Part shown: piece after piece, positions 8,268 to 16,503 of the stretch | Position numbering within the stretch: position 1 is the stretch's first letter | Layout of the letters: every line of letters begins with the position of its first letter | Source: Arthrobacter sp. MYb213 | GTDB lineage: Bacteria > Actinomycetota > Actinomycetes > Actinomycetales > Micrococcaceae | Reading direction: 5' to 3' | Assembly: GCF_002979915.1 (NCBI RefSeq) | Contig: NZ_PCQA01000001.1 | Location: 558,001 to 622,000 of the forward strand | DNA length: 64,000 bases | Notes under the pieces: generated by a model | Seen by the model: only the letters and a program-made list of their open reading frames with translations | Told to the model about the DNA's origin: nothing | Databases searched by the model: none | Made by a program: the position numbers and the translations under genes

Positions 8268-9707
8268 CTAGTGGGTGTCCACTGCTTCGATCTCGGTGCG
8301 GTCACCGCTCCACTGAGTGTGGAAGGTGCCTTCCTTATCGGTGCGACGGTAGGTGTGTGCACCGAAGAAGTCACGCAGACCCTGAGTCAGGGCAGCTGGT
8401 AGACGGTCGCGGCGCAGACCATCGTAGTAAGCCAGCGATGAGGAGAACAGTGGTGCTGGGATACCCAGCTGTACTGCAACCGACACTACGCGGCGCCAAG
8501 CCGGAACGGCCTTAGCAATAGCCTCGGAGAAGGCTGGTGCGAAGAGTAGATTGACCGGCTTCTCATCTGCCGAGTAAGCAGCAGTGATGTCCTTGAGCAG
8601 TGCTGCACGAATAATGCAGCCTTCGCGCCAGAGGCCGGCAATTTCATCCAGCTTTAGATCCCAGTTGTATTCACCGGCGGCAGAGGTCAGCATGTCGATG
8701 CCCTGCGCGTAGGAAACCAGCTTGGAAGCGAATAGTGCCTGACGTACATCTTCAATGAAGTTCTCCGGCAGGGTCACCTCGGTGGTCTGTGCTGCCAGAA
8801 CCTGCTGGCCGACGGCGCGAATGTCGCGCTGGCTGGACAGTGAACGAGCGAAGACCGACTCGGCGATGGCCGAAACAGGTGAACCCATATCCAGACCGGA
8901 CTGTACGGTCCAACGACCGGTGCCCTTCTGTCCGGCGGAGTCCTGGATGACGTCTACCAGTGGCTTACCGGTGGAAGCATCGGTGTGACCGAGGACCTCT
9001 GCGGTGATTTCAATCAGGAAGCTGGACAGTTCGCCCTTGTTCCAGTCAGCGAAAATCTCTGCCTGCTTAGCTGGCTCGATGCCTGCTGCGTGGCGCATCA
9101 GGTCGAAAGCTTCGCCGATGACCTGCATGTCGGCATATTCGATGCCGTTGTGGACCATCTTTACGAAGTGGCCGGCACCATCGGTGGAAATCCATGCGCA
9201 GCATGGGGCTCCGTCGTCAGCCTTAGCCGAAATCTTTTCCAGCATTGGGCCTAGTGACTTGTAGGACTCTGCGGAGCCGCCTGGCATGATCGATGGGCCA
9301 AGCAGTGCGCCCTCTTCGCCACCGGAAACGCCGATGCCAACAAAGTGCAGACCCTTTTCGGCCAATGCAGCTTCGCGGCGACGAGTGTCAGTGTAGTGCG
9401 AGTTGCCGCCGTCGATGACGACGTCGCCTTCTTCGAGCAATGGCACCAGCTGATCGATGACCGAATCTACCGGACCGCCAGCCTTCACCATGATCAGGAC
9501 GCGGCGCGGAGTTTCAAGATTTGCAACGAGCTCTTCGAGCGATTCGGTGCGGATGAAGTCGCCTTCATCGCCGTGGGCCGCAAGCAATGCGTCGGTCTTT
9601 TCGATCGAACGGTTGTGCAGGGCGACGGTGTATCCGTTGCGGGCGAAGTTACGGGCTAGGTTAGCGCCCATCACGGCCAGACCTGTGACACCAATCTGTG
9701 CAGGCAT
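8268..9707 (-). CDS. gnd: 6-phosphogluconate dehydrogenase, decarboxylating
   Basis: 479 residues, normal length for the homodimeric long-form enzyme. It converts 6-phosphogluconate and NADP+ to ribulose 5-phosphate, CO2 and NADPH in the oxidative pentose phosphate pathway. The N-terminal Rossmann fold carries GLAVMGANLARNFARNGY and HNRS, the latter consistent with NADP+ preference. The catalytic segment GAGHFVKMVHNGIEYADMQ contains the Lys and His-Asn pair. The C-terminus has the helical substrate domain with IIRAALL and RRDRLPAALTQGLRDFFGAH. It is divergent to a GntR-type regulator and near gluconate permease and kinase genes, which supports a gluconate catabolic function. Confidence 0.95.
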   Translation of the reverse strand: MPAQIGVTGLAVMGANLARNFARNGYTVALHNRSIEKTDALLAAHGDEGDFIRTESLEELVANLETPRRVLIMVKAGGPVDSVIDQLVPLLEEGDVVIDGGNSHYTDTRRREAALAEKGLHFVGIGVSGGEEGALLGPSIMPGGSAESYKSLGPMLEKISAKADDGAPCCAWISTDGAGHFVKMVHNGIEYADMQVIGEAFDLMRHAAGIEPAKQAEIFADWNKGELSSFLIEITAEVLGHTDASTGKPLVDVIQDSAGQKGTGRWTVQSGLDMGSPVSAIAESVFARSLSSQRDIRAVGQQVLAAQTTEVTLPENFIEDVRQALFASKLVSYAQGIDMLTSAAGEYNWDLKLDEIAGLWREGCIIRAALLKDITAAYSADEKPVNLLFAPAFSEAIAKAVPAWRRVVSVAVQLGIPAPLFSSSLAYYDGLRRDRLPAALTQGLRDFFGAHTYRRTDKEGTFHTQWSGDRTEIEAVDTH

Positions 9708-9914
9708 AAAAATAAGTCTCCATCAGTTACCGGGGAGTTGTACCGTTTTTGGAAACCGGGAACTCACGGCCTCCATCACGGCCATGTGACGCTTACTAGT
9801 CTACGCGCGCTGGGCCACCGATTCCCAGACCTAAGCAAGGTTTAAAGCATATTTATTTCGTACCTTTGTGGTGCCCGAGCAACGTGACCAGCAGTTATTG
9901 GCTAAACTGGCGCC

Positions 9915-10646
9915 ATGGCAACTAGTCTCCACGCTCATGTGGTTGAGCATCTCGGATCCCGCATCGTCGGCGGCTCCATCCCCCGCGGGTCCATCGTTCT
10001 CGCCGCAGATCTAGAGCAAAAGCTCCAAGTCTCACGTTCCGTGATCCGCGAGGCGGTACGTGTTCTTGCGCAATGTGGCCTAGTCACCAGCACTAAACGC
10101 GTCGGCATTAGGGTTTTGGGTCCCGAAGAGTGGAACCCGTATGACGAGAACGTGATCCGTTGGCGCCTAGCTAGTGATCAGAAGGGTGCGCAGCTTCGTT
10201 CACTGACCGAGCTACGCATTTCGGTGGAGCCAATGGCCGCCGAATTAGCCGCCGAGGTAGCCCCGGAAGCCATGCGTAAAGAACTAATGCTGATCTCGGC
10301 ACAGATGAATCATTACGGCCGACAAGGTGACCTGCGTCGTTTCTTGGAACTGGACATCCGTTTCCATGCGTTGGTGCTCGCAGCTTCCGGTAATGAAATG
10401 TTCGCCAACCTCGCCACACCTATTGCCGCGATTCTGCGCGGACGCACCGAACTTGGGTTGATGCCAGAACGTCCTCATGAGGAAGCGTTGGCGTGGCATC
10501 AGTCGGTGGCCGACAGCATCTCAAATATGGACGCGCAGGGAGCACGACGCAATATGGAAAGCATTATGCGCCGCACACACAATGAGATCTGCAGCCTCTG
10601 GGAAGGTGCTCCACGCGTATTTGTGGATCCCATCGCGAAAAAATAG
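9915..10646 (+). CDS. FadR-subfamily GntR transcriptional regulator (probable gluconate regulator)
   Basis: 243 residues. N-terminal winged helix (about residues 5-70), with LQVSRSVIREAVRVLAQCGL as the GntR recognition region. The C-terminal FCD effector domain (about residues 90-225) contains LELDIRFHALVLAASGNEMF and the late His (MRRTHNEI) that usually helps bind a metal. Its divergent position to gnd, with gntP and gntK 4 kb away, suggests that it senses gluconate or 6-phosphogluconate and represses these genes; this is inference. No good Shine-Dalgarno is visible before the ATG. Confidence 0.85.
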   Translation: MATSLHAHVVEHLGSRIVGGSIPRGSIVLAADLEQKLQVSRSVIREAVRVLAQCGLVTSTKRVGIRVLGPEEWNPYDENVIRWRLASDQKGAQLRSLTELRISVEPMAAELAAEVAPEAMRKELMLISAQMNHYGRQGDLRRFLELDIRFHALVLAASGNEMFANLATPIAAILRGRTELGLMPERPHEEALAWHQSVADSISNMDAQGARRNMESIMRRTHNEICSLWEGAPRVFVDPIAKK

Positions 10647-11027
10647 GCTGACCCGACAAGCATTCCCAACAGATTTAGTGCAACGGCTCGCATTTAATCA
10701 CTAATCAGATACTAATCAGAGATTCTTTCCTTTTGCTAAGTCGCGCCCAAAAACTATTTTCGTTCCGCCCCACCTCACGTATGGTGGGTGGCACGCGAGA
10801 AAACACCGCGAACAACTAAATAGTCTTCCGAACACTCGTAACTGGTATTTCCCGGACCTTCGTCGGTGTGATCCGAACCGGTTACGTATGGAAACCCAGG
10901 GGCGCGATAGCCGGGTCTACGACTCCCCAACGCAAGGTGCCATGTGTTGTGCACGCGGGCACTTGAACTGGTTTTGTTTGGTCTTGCTCTTGAGGCCCAA
11001 AACCACGTGCCGAAGGGTAGAGAGTCC
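10647..11027. other. 381-bp leader of the DUF5058 operon
   Basis: No coding potential recognised. It contains an exact 10-bp direct repeat (10700-10720) and must hold the promoter of the three-gene operon downstream. The in-frame extension of the DUF5058 frame up to 10944 lacks a ribosome binding site and hydrophobic pattern and is not considered coding. Confidence 0.45.
10700..10720. repeat. Tandem direct repeat, ACTAATCAGA x 2
   Basis: ACTAATCAGA at 10700-10709 and again at 10711-10720, one helical turn apart. A partial third copy (TTTAATCA) sits immediately upstream. The same-face 11-bp spacing suggests a regulator binding site ahead of the DUF5058 operon. Confidence 0.45.
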
Positions 11028-11765
11028 ATGTATCTCGCAGCAGCGGTGGACAATAATTCCACCGACATTCTCGCCGTAGCCAATTCGCCGTTCCTCTGGG
11101 CCTGCGCCATCGGAGTATTCCTGGTCATCATCATCCAGAGCGTGATCTATATGAAGGCCGCTCAGGTCGCCGCCCCACATATTGGCATGACTCACCAGGA
11201 GATTAAGACAAGTTTTCGCGCCGGCGCAATTTCGGCTTTGGGCCCGTCGCTGGCAGTAGTCATGGTGGCCATCGCTTTGCTGACGGTCTTTGGCACCCCC
11301 GCGGTGCTGGTTCGTATCGGTCTGATCGGCTCGGTCTCCTACGAAACTGCCGCCGCCGCGATTGCCGCGAATTCGGCCGGAGCCGAACTTGGTGGCCCCA
11401 CCTATACCCAGGCGGTCTTCGGCTTGGCGCTGGCCGCGATGAGTCTGGGTGGTGCCATGTGGATGATTGCCACACTGATCCTCACTCCCCTGCTCAAACG
11501 CGGTGACTCAGCGTTACGCAAGGTCAACCCGGCCATCATGTTGGTCGTTCCCGGCGCGGCAATGGTTGGAGCCTTTATGGTGCTCGGACTCGGTGAGCTG
11601 CCCAAATCCTGGATCCATGTGGTCGCCTTCGGATCCTCAGCGCTGATCATGACGGTACTCATGATTATCGCCAAACGTGTGGACCGGCCTTGGATCAAAG
11701 AATGGGCCCTAGGTATCGCCATCATCTTGTCGCTAGTCATCACCCACCTGGCCACCCGAGCCTAG
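11028..11765 (+). CDS. DUF5058 family multi-pass membrane protein
   Basis: 245 residues from the ATG at 11028, chosen because GAAGGG lies upstream and the hydrophobic protein begins there. About six membrane helices; the segment SFRAGAISALGPSLAVVMVA and the following repeated Ala/Gly-rich helices are the recognisable core. The family has no established function. The gene is followed at 27 bp by a second membrane protein and then by an M20 amidohydrolase. The two membrane proteins may form a transporter for an amide or acyl amino acid that the hydrolase cleaves; this is inference from gene order. Confidence 0.75.
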   Translation: MYLAAAVDNNSTDILAVANSPFLWACAIGVFLVIIIQSVIYMKAAQVAAPHIGMTHQEIKTSFRAGAISALGPSLAVVMVAIALLTVFGTPAVLVRIGLIGSVSYETAAAAIAANSAGAELGGPTYTQAVFGLALAAMSLGGAMWMIATLILTPLLKRGDSALRKVNPAIMLVVPGAAMVGAFMVLGLGELPKSWIHVVAFGSSALIMTVLMIIAKRVDRPWIKEWALGIAIILSLVITHLATRA

Positions 11766-11792
11766 GTCACCTACGGATTTAAGGAGTACGCC

Positions 11793-12539
11793 ATGCCAGA
11801 GTCAACTCAAATCCACGATGCGCTCGGAGCCTTCGACAAGACCACCTCGCGCTGGGGCCGAATCACCATGATTATTGGCCTGTTCTTCTCGCTCGCGGCG
11901 CCGACCTACCTAGTCTTCTTTTCTGGATTGGACATTGAAATATCCGGAATCCTCACTGCCTTCGCCGCGCTAGCTGCGGTGTTCGGAGTGATCTGGATTG
12001 TCGAACCACTAACCTACTACCCCATCTTGGGCGCCTCCTCGATGTATCAGGCGTTCATGATCGGCAACATTTCCAATAAGCTTCTGCCCGCGGCAATGAT
12101 CGCCCAGTCGACCATCGGGGTAAAACCCGGCACGCGCAAGGGTGAGCTCGCCTCCGTGGCGGCTATCTGCGGTGCCGCGGCAGTGCACTTGACCTCATTG
12201 TTCATCTTTGTCGGGTTGCTCGGAACCTGGTTAGTCAGTGTGATCCCCGCCGATATCGTCCAGACCGTGCAGCTGTACATCCTGCCCACGGTGATGGGCG
12301 CCGTGCTTATCCAGGCAATCGTTTCGCAGAAGTCTCCGCGAGCGGCGGTCATCGCACTGGTGGTTTCGCTCATTGTGGTTTTCGTACTTTCGCCACTCTC
12401 ACCGAAAATGGCCTTGTTCTCCACCGCGATTGCAGTGATTTCCACCGCCGTGCTGGCCTGGGTGCTACGCGACCGTCAAAGCACGGATGTGGCAGAGCGA
12501 GCCGAGGACGAAACCCCGCCCGAGGGTCCCGTCTACTAA
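11793..12539 (+). CDS. Unrecognised multi-pass membrane protein, DUF5058 partner
   Basis: 248 residues with about seven hydrophobic helices and an acidic cytoplasmic-looking tail (EDETPPEGPVY). Conserved-looking features include the WIVEPLTYYPILGASSMYQA loop and an amphipathic Lys/Arg turn (GVKPGTRKGELA). AAGGAG lies 7 nt before the ATG. The gene sits between DUF5058 and the amidohydrolase with short gaps, so all three are probably co-transcribed. I do not recognise a named family. A second transporter subunit is the simplest reading. Confidence 0.65.
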   Translation: MPESTQIHDALGAFDKTTSRWGRITMIIGLFFSLAAPTYLVFFSGLDIEISGILTAFAALAAVFGVIWIVEPLTYYPILGASSMYQAFMIGNISNKLLPAAMIAQSTIGVKPGTRKGELASVAAICGAAAVHLTSLFIFVGLLGTWLVSVIPADIVQTVQLYILPTVMGAVLIQAIVSQKSPRAAVIALVVSLIVVFVLSPLSPKMALFSTAIAVISTAVLAWVLRDRQSTDVAERAEDETPPEGPVY

Positions 12540-12576
12540 ATCTCAAGCCAACTGAGCCGGAAGGTACACAAGGACA

Positions 12577-13803
12577 ATGAGCAAACTCCCAAAATCGTTA
12601 ACCATGACCGAGGCGATGACCGCCGATCTGCAAAAAACCTACAAGCATCTACACGCTCATCCCGAGCTTTCCATGCAGGAGAAGCAAACGGCGGATTATC
12701 TCGCAGGGCGATTGGAGGCCCTGGGCCTTGAGGTATTTCGTTGTGGCGGCACCGGAGTCGTCGGCGTCCTGCGCAACGGGGATGGTCCGGTGATTGGGTT
12801 TCGCGCCGACACTGATGGACTGCCGGTACTGGAAGACACCGGATTAGATTACGCCAGCACAGACACCGGCCATCTTGAAGATGGCACCGAAGTTCCGGTG
12901 ATGCACGCCTGCGGTCATGACACCCATATGGCCACCGCGTTACAAACCGCCGAGCTTTATGCCCACGGAACCGATGACTGGGCAGGAACGATCGTATTCA
13001 TCTTGCAGCCCGGTGAGGAAGTCGGTGCCGGCGCCAAGGCCATGGTCGAGGACGGGCTGTGGGAGCAGGCTCCCAAGCCGGAGGTGATCTACGGACAACA
13101 CGTGATGAACGGGCTGGCCGGGACCGTGACCATTATGGAAGGGGCTGCGATGACCACCGCCGATTCCTACCGCGTCACCGTGTACGGTCAGGGCTCACAC
13201 GGTTCGATGCCGGAGCATTCCATTGATCCAATCGTGCTTGGTGCGGCCATGGTGATGCGCCTGCAGACTATTGTTTCCCGGCAGGTGGCACCACAATCCG
13301 CGGCGGTAGTCACCATTGGTTCTTTCCATAGTGGGTTGAAGGAAAACGTGATTCCGGATCGGGCAGTCTTCACGCTCAACGTGCGAACTTTTGAACCTGA
13401 GGTCCGCGAGACCGTACTTACCGCGATCCGGCGGATCATCTTGATGGAGGCCGCAGCGTCCGGGGCGCCAGAACCACTGTTCGAGGAACTATCGCATTTC
13501 CCACCGTTGCATAATGACCCGGTCGAGACCGCGGCACTGACCGAGCAATTCCGCGAAGAATTCGGCGCCGAGCAAGTTCATCCGGGCCACCCGGTGATGG
13601 GCAGTGAGGACTTTGGTGCATTAGCTTCGGCAATCGGTGTGCCGAGCGTGTTCTGGTTTTTCGGTGGCAATACGGCGCAGACTCTTGCCGCCGGCACACC
13701 ACCGGCAAATCACTCACCGTTTTTTGCTCCGGTTATCGAGCCGACGCTCAGCACCGGCGTCCAAGCCGCGGTGTGTGCTTTATATTCTAAGCTTCGAAAA
13801 TAG
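12577..13803 (+). CDS. M20 family amidohydrolase (HipO / N-acyl amino acid hydrolase type)
   Basis: 408 residues. A zinc or manganese amidohydrolase that releases an acid and an amine, typically from N-acyl amino acids, hippurate or indole-acetyl conjugates. Metal-site motifs: HACGHDTHM (110-118), QPGEEVGAGAK (144 onward, catalytic Glu), GQHV (173-176) and a C-terminal GSEDFG. FRADTDGLPVLED near residue 75 is also typical. The lid/dimerisation domain lies at about 190-300. No signal peptide, so it acts in the cytoplasm. The upstream pair of membrane proteins suggests that its substrate is imported. It ends at a shared terminator with gntP. Confidence 0.88.
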   Translation: MSKLPKSLTMTEAMTADLQKTYKHLHAHPELSMQEKQTADYLAGRLEALGLEVFRCGGTGVVGVLRNGDGPVIGFRADTDGLPVLEDTGLDYASTDTGHLEDGTEVPVMHACGHDTHMATALQTAELYAHGTDDWAGTIVFILQPGEEVGAGAKAMVEDGLWEQAPKPEVIYGQHVMNGLAGTVTIMEGAAMTTADSYRVTVYGQGSHGSMPEHSIDPIVLGAAMVMRLQTIVSRQVAPQSAAVVTIGSFHSGLKENVIPDRAVFTLNVRTFEPEVRETVLTAIRRIILMEAAASGAPEPLFEELSHFPPLHNDPVETAALTEQFREEFGAEQVHPGHPVMGSEDFGALASAIGVPSVFWFFGGNTAQTLAAGTPPANHSPFFAPVIEPTLSTGVQAAVCALYSKLRK

Positions 13804-13811
13804 GTGCAAAA

Positions 13812-13856
13812 AATCCCACAGCCCCCGTTAGAACTCGCGCCGGGTGCTGTGGGATT
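13812..13856. terminator. Bidirectional intrinsic terminator
   Basis: AATCCCACAGC (13812-13822) pairs with GCTGTGGGATT (13846-13856). On the minus strand it ends in a run of Ts, so it serves gntP best. It also lies just after the amidohydrolase stop. Confidence 0.75.
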
Positions 13857-13869
13857 CTTGCAGTGATAC

Positions 13870-15285
13870 TTAGGAAATCATCTTGGCGATGGCGTAGAGC
13901 ACCATCACGCAAGCGAAACCGACCAACGAAACTAATGCCTGGCCAACGGTCCATACCCGCAACGTGGTGGGTACATCCATCTGGAAGAACCGTGAAATCA
14001 GCCAGAAGCCCGAGTCGTTGACGTGGCTGGCGAAGACCGAACCGGCGGCCAATGCAAGCACCATCGTGACAACTTCGAAAGAACTGAGCGAAGAATCGGC
14101 CAGCACCGCAGGCTGAATAATCGCCGCAGCAGTAGTCAGTGCGACAGTTGCTGAGCCCTGAGCCACGCGAACAATTGCGGCAATCAAGAAGCCCGCAATG
14201 ATCAGTGGCAGACCGACCGATTCCAGCGAGGAGGCGATCGCGTCGCCAATACCACTGGCTCGCAGTACTCCACCGAACATGCCACCGGCACCGGTGATCA
14301 AAATGATCGAGCATACCGGGCCCAACGCCGAATCGACGATGGTTTCAATCAGCGTCTTTTCTTTACCCTTACGGAAGCCCAGCAGGTACATGCCCAGCAG
14401 AACGGTGATGATCAGCGCTACCGGTGTTTCACCGAGCAGACGCAACCACTGAACCCATGGGGCCTTCGGGTCGACAACCCCGGCCGAACCGAGCATGTTC
14501 AACCCGGTGTTCAGGAAGATCAAAACCAGCGGCAGCAATAACAGGCTAAAGACCGTGCGTACCGAGGGGGAAGATTTGAAGTGGTTCTTGTCCTGACCGT
14601 CGCCTAAGGCGGCATTCAAAATATCAGGAACCGGAATGTCGAACTTCTTGCCCACAAACTTGCCGAAGAGGTGACCGGCGAAGTACCAGGTTGGGATCGC
14701 AACGATGAGACCAAAGACCAGTACCAGACCGACGTTGGCGTTTAGCAGTCCCGCTGCGGCTACCGGGCCTGGGTGTGGTGGGACAAAGATGTGCATCGCG
14801 GAGAATGCGGTCGCGGCTGGAATACCGTAGAACAGCAACGAGCCGCCCAGTCGGCGAGCGACGGTGAAGATGATCGGCATCATGACTACCAGGCCGGCGT
14901 CGAAGAAGATCGGGAAACCGAACAGCAGCGAGGCTACAGACAGTGCCAGCGGTGCACGATGTTCACCGAACTTCTCGATCAACCAGTTTGTCAGTACTTC
15001 AGCGCCACCACTGGTTTCCAGCATTCGCCCGAGCATCGCACCCAGTCCGACAAGTAGCGCCACACTGGCTAGTGTGCTGCCAAAACCGGAGGTCATCGTG
15101 GTGATGATCGAGCCTGCCGGAATACCCGCAGCGACCGCGGTGAGCAAGCTGGTGAGCACCAACGCGACAAAAGCGTGCACGCGGAAGCGGATAATCAGCA
15201 GCAAGAGCAGCGCAATAGCTGCCACCGCCACACCTAGTAACGCTGGGGTGCCCAGCGTCCAGTTCATTTCGAGCTCAGTAGTCAT
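13870..15285 (-). CDS. gntP: Gluconate:H+ symporter, GntP family
   Basis: 471 residues, about 12-14 membrane helices, a normal length for GntP. It imports gluconate with protons. Family-typical sequences include FGFPIFFDAGLVVMMPIIF, the PPHPGPVAAAGLL loop and DSGFWLISRFFQMD near the C-terminus. An AAGGA ribosome binding site precedes the ATG. The gene lies 33 bp downstream of gluconokinase in the same direction, an operon in which imported gluconate is phosphorylated at once. With gnd nearby, 6-phosphogluconate then enters the pentose phosphate pathway. Regulation probably acts through the palindrome upstream of gntK. Confidence 0.92.
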   Translation of the reverse strand: MTTELEMNWTLGTPALLGVAVAAIALLLLLIIRFRVHAFVALVLTSLLTAVAAGIPAGSIITTMTSGFGSTLASVALLVGLGAMLGRMLETSGGAEVLTNWLIEKFGEHRAPLALSVASLLFGFPIFFDAGLVVMMPIIFTVARRLGGSLLFYGIPAATAFSAMHIFVPPHPGPVAAAGLLNANVGLVLVFGLIVAIPTWYFAGHLFGKFVGKKFDIPVPDILNAALGDGQDKNHFKSSPSVRTVFSLLLLPLVLIFLNTGLNMLGSAGVVDPKAPWVQWLRLLGETPVALIITVLLGMYLLGFRKGKEKTLIETIVDSALGPVCSIILITGAGGMFGGVLRASGIGDAIASSLESVGLPLIIAGFLIAAIVRVAQGSATVALTTAAAIIQPAVLADSSLSSFEVVTMVLALAAGSVFASHVNDSGFWLISRFFQMDVPTTLRVWTVGQALVSLVGFACVMVLYAIAKMIS

Positions 15286-15318
15286 TGTCGTCCTTGATCA
15301 ATGGAAGTAAGTATTTCG

Positions 15319-15828
15319 CTACGGGTTTAAAGCTTCGAGAAGATCACTGACGATCTGCTCAGGGGTGTGTGCGATCTCTGCGAGCAAAACATGTTCGTCG
15401 CTGCTAGGTTCTTCCAGCGTCGCCAACTGGCTGGTGAGCAATGAGGTCGGCATGAACTCGTGCTTGCGTGCCGCCATACGTTCGCCAATCAACTGCTTGC
15501 CACCGGTGAGGTGTACAAAGAGCGTGTCTGGTTCGTGACTACGAATTAAATCTCGGTAAGAGCGTTTGAGTGCCGAGCATGCAATGATGACCGGTGTTCC
15601 CGCCTTGTTGCTGGCCGAAAGTTTTTCGCCAATATTGTTCAGCCATGGCGTGCGGTCCGCGTCATCCAGGGCGATCCCCGCCGCCATTTTGATGCGGTTT
15701 TCTTCTGGATGCAGGGCATCGCCATCAATGAATTCCTGCTCCAATTTCTCGGCAAGCAGGGCACCGATGGTTGATTTACCGGAACCGGAAACTCCCATTA
15801 CGATGATGGGCGTTTTGTTAGTCGTCAT
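15319..15828 (-). CDS. gntK: Gluconokinase
   Basis: 169 residues, the standard size for GntK. It phosphorylates D-gluconate with ATP to 6-phosphogluconate. P-loop GVSGSGKST at 12-20, then EFIDGDALHPEENRIKMAAG (substrate-binding Asp-Gly-Asp and His), ACSALKRSYRDLIR, and the lid with GERMAARKHEFMP. It is the first gene of the gntK-gntP operon, with a 9-bp inverted repeat 34-63 bp upstream of the start. Confidence 0.93.
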   Translation of the reverse strand: MTTNKTPIIVMGVSGSGKSTIGALLAEKLEQEFIDGDALHPEENRIKMAAGIALDDADRTPWLNNIGEKLSASNKAGTPVIIACSALKRSYRDLIRSHEPDTLFVHLTGGKQLIGERMAARKHEFMPTSLLTSQLATLEEPSSDEHVLLAEIAHTPEQIVSDLLEALNP

Positions 15829-15861
15829 TTATCCACTCCGTCGTGCGCGAACCTAATATCA

Positions 15862-15891
15862 GCTTTTATGGAACTTGTGGTTCATAAAAGC
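15862..15891. promoter_or_regulatory. Inverted repeat upstream of gntK, probable operator
   Basis: GCTTTTATG (15862-15870) and CATAAAAGC (15883-15891) are perfect 9-bp arms with a 12-nt spacer, immediately upstream of gntK. It is a candidate site for the FadR-type regulator at 9915 or for catabolite control. I did not find a matching copy between gnd and that regulator. Confidence 0.5.
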
Positions 15892-16148
15892 AGATTTAAA
15901 CAGCCTAGAACCGACACGCCACGCTGTCAAGGAATCAGAAACGGACAATTTGCCGATATTTTCTTATCCCTTGTCAGCTAAGGAATAGGCATTTTTCCGG
16001 TGTAACCTTCACCTTCAGGTTGAATCTTTCCTGAAAATTTCATTAAAAATCATGGGAACTCGTGGAACTACTACTCAATGTCGAGTATTGTCACCATCAA
16101 GTAGGTCAAACCCGACCACTTCTGATAGCTAGACCATTGGAGAGAACC
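15892..16148. other. Intergenic region between the gntK operator and the GlsB/YeaQ gene
   Basis: AT-richer stretch with no ribosome binding site or coding pattern. It probably holds the promoters of the divergent gntK operon and of the stress membrane protein. Nothing else was recognised. Confidence 0.4.
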
Positions 16149-16409
16149 ATGGGATTTATTGGATGGATCGTTCTGGGCTTGATTGCTGGCGCTATCGCGA
16201 AAGCAATTTTGCCAGGTAAGCAAGGCGGCGGCTGGATCGCAACATTGGTCCTCGGCGTCATAGGTGCCCTCGTTGGCGGTTGGATCGGCCAAGCCGTCTT
16301 CAACGCCGATGTCGACAAGTTCTTCTCGCTGTCTAGCTGGTTGCTTGCCATCGGTGGCTCACTGGTCGTTTTGGTCATCTGGGGCTTCATTACCAAAAAG
16401 AGAGCTTAG
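16149..16409 (+). CDS. GlsB/YeaQ/YmgE family stress-response membrane protein
   Basis: 86 residues, three membrane helices, very Gly-rich. GFIGWIVLGLIAGAIAKAI and GGGWIATLVLGVIGALVGGW are the family core, a transglycosylase-associated (Tgt-like) fold of unknown biochemical role, usually induced by envelope or general stress. The start at 16149 is chosen because an AGAGAACC Shine-Dalgarno-like sequence precedes it and the conserved domain begins at the Met. The longer in-frame extension is not supported. A strong terminator follows. Confidence 0.82.
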   Translation: MGFIGWIVLGLIAGAIAKAILPGKQGGGWIATLVLGVIGALVGGWIGQAVFNADVDKFFSLSSWLLAIGGSLVVLVIWGFITKKRA

Positions 16410-16446
16410 TTGGTCATGGAGGTAAGCATTTCGCCTCGATAACAGC

Positions 16447-16498
16447 AAAAAGGATGGTCCGCCGTCCGGCATATGCCGGTCTGCGGACCATCCTTTTT
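16447..16498. terminator. Strong bidirectional intrinsic terminator
   Basis: AAAAAGGATGGTCCGC (16447-16462) pairs perfectly with GCGGACCATCCTTTTT (16483-16498). A second inner hairpin (CCGGCATATGCCGG) lies in the loop. It sits between the convergent GlsB-like and HNH genes. Confidence 0.85.
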
Positions 16499-16503
16499 GC
16501 AGT

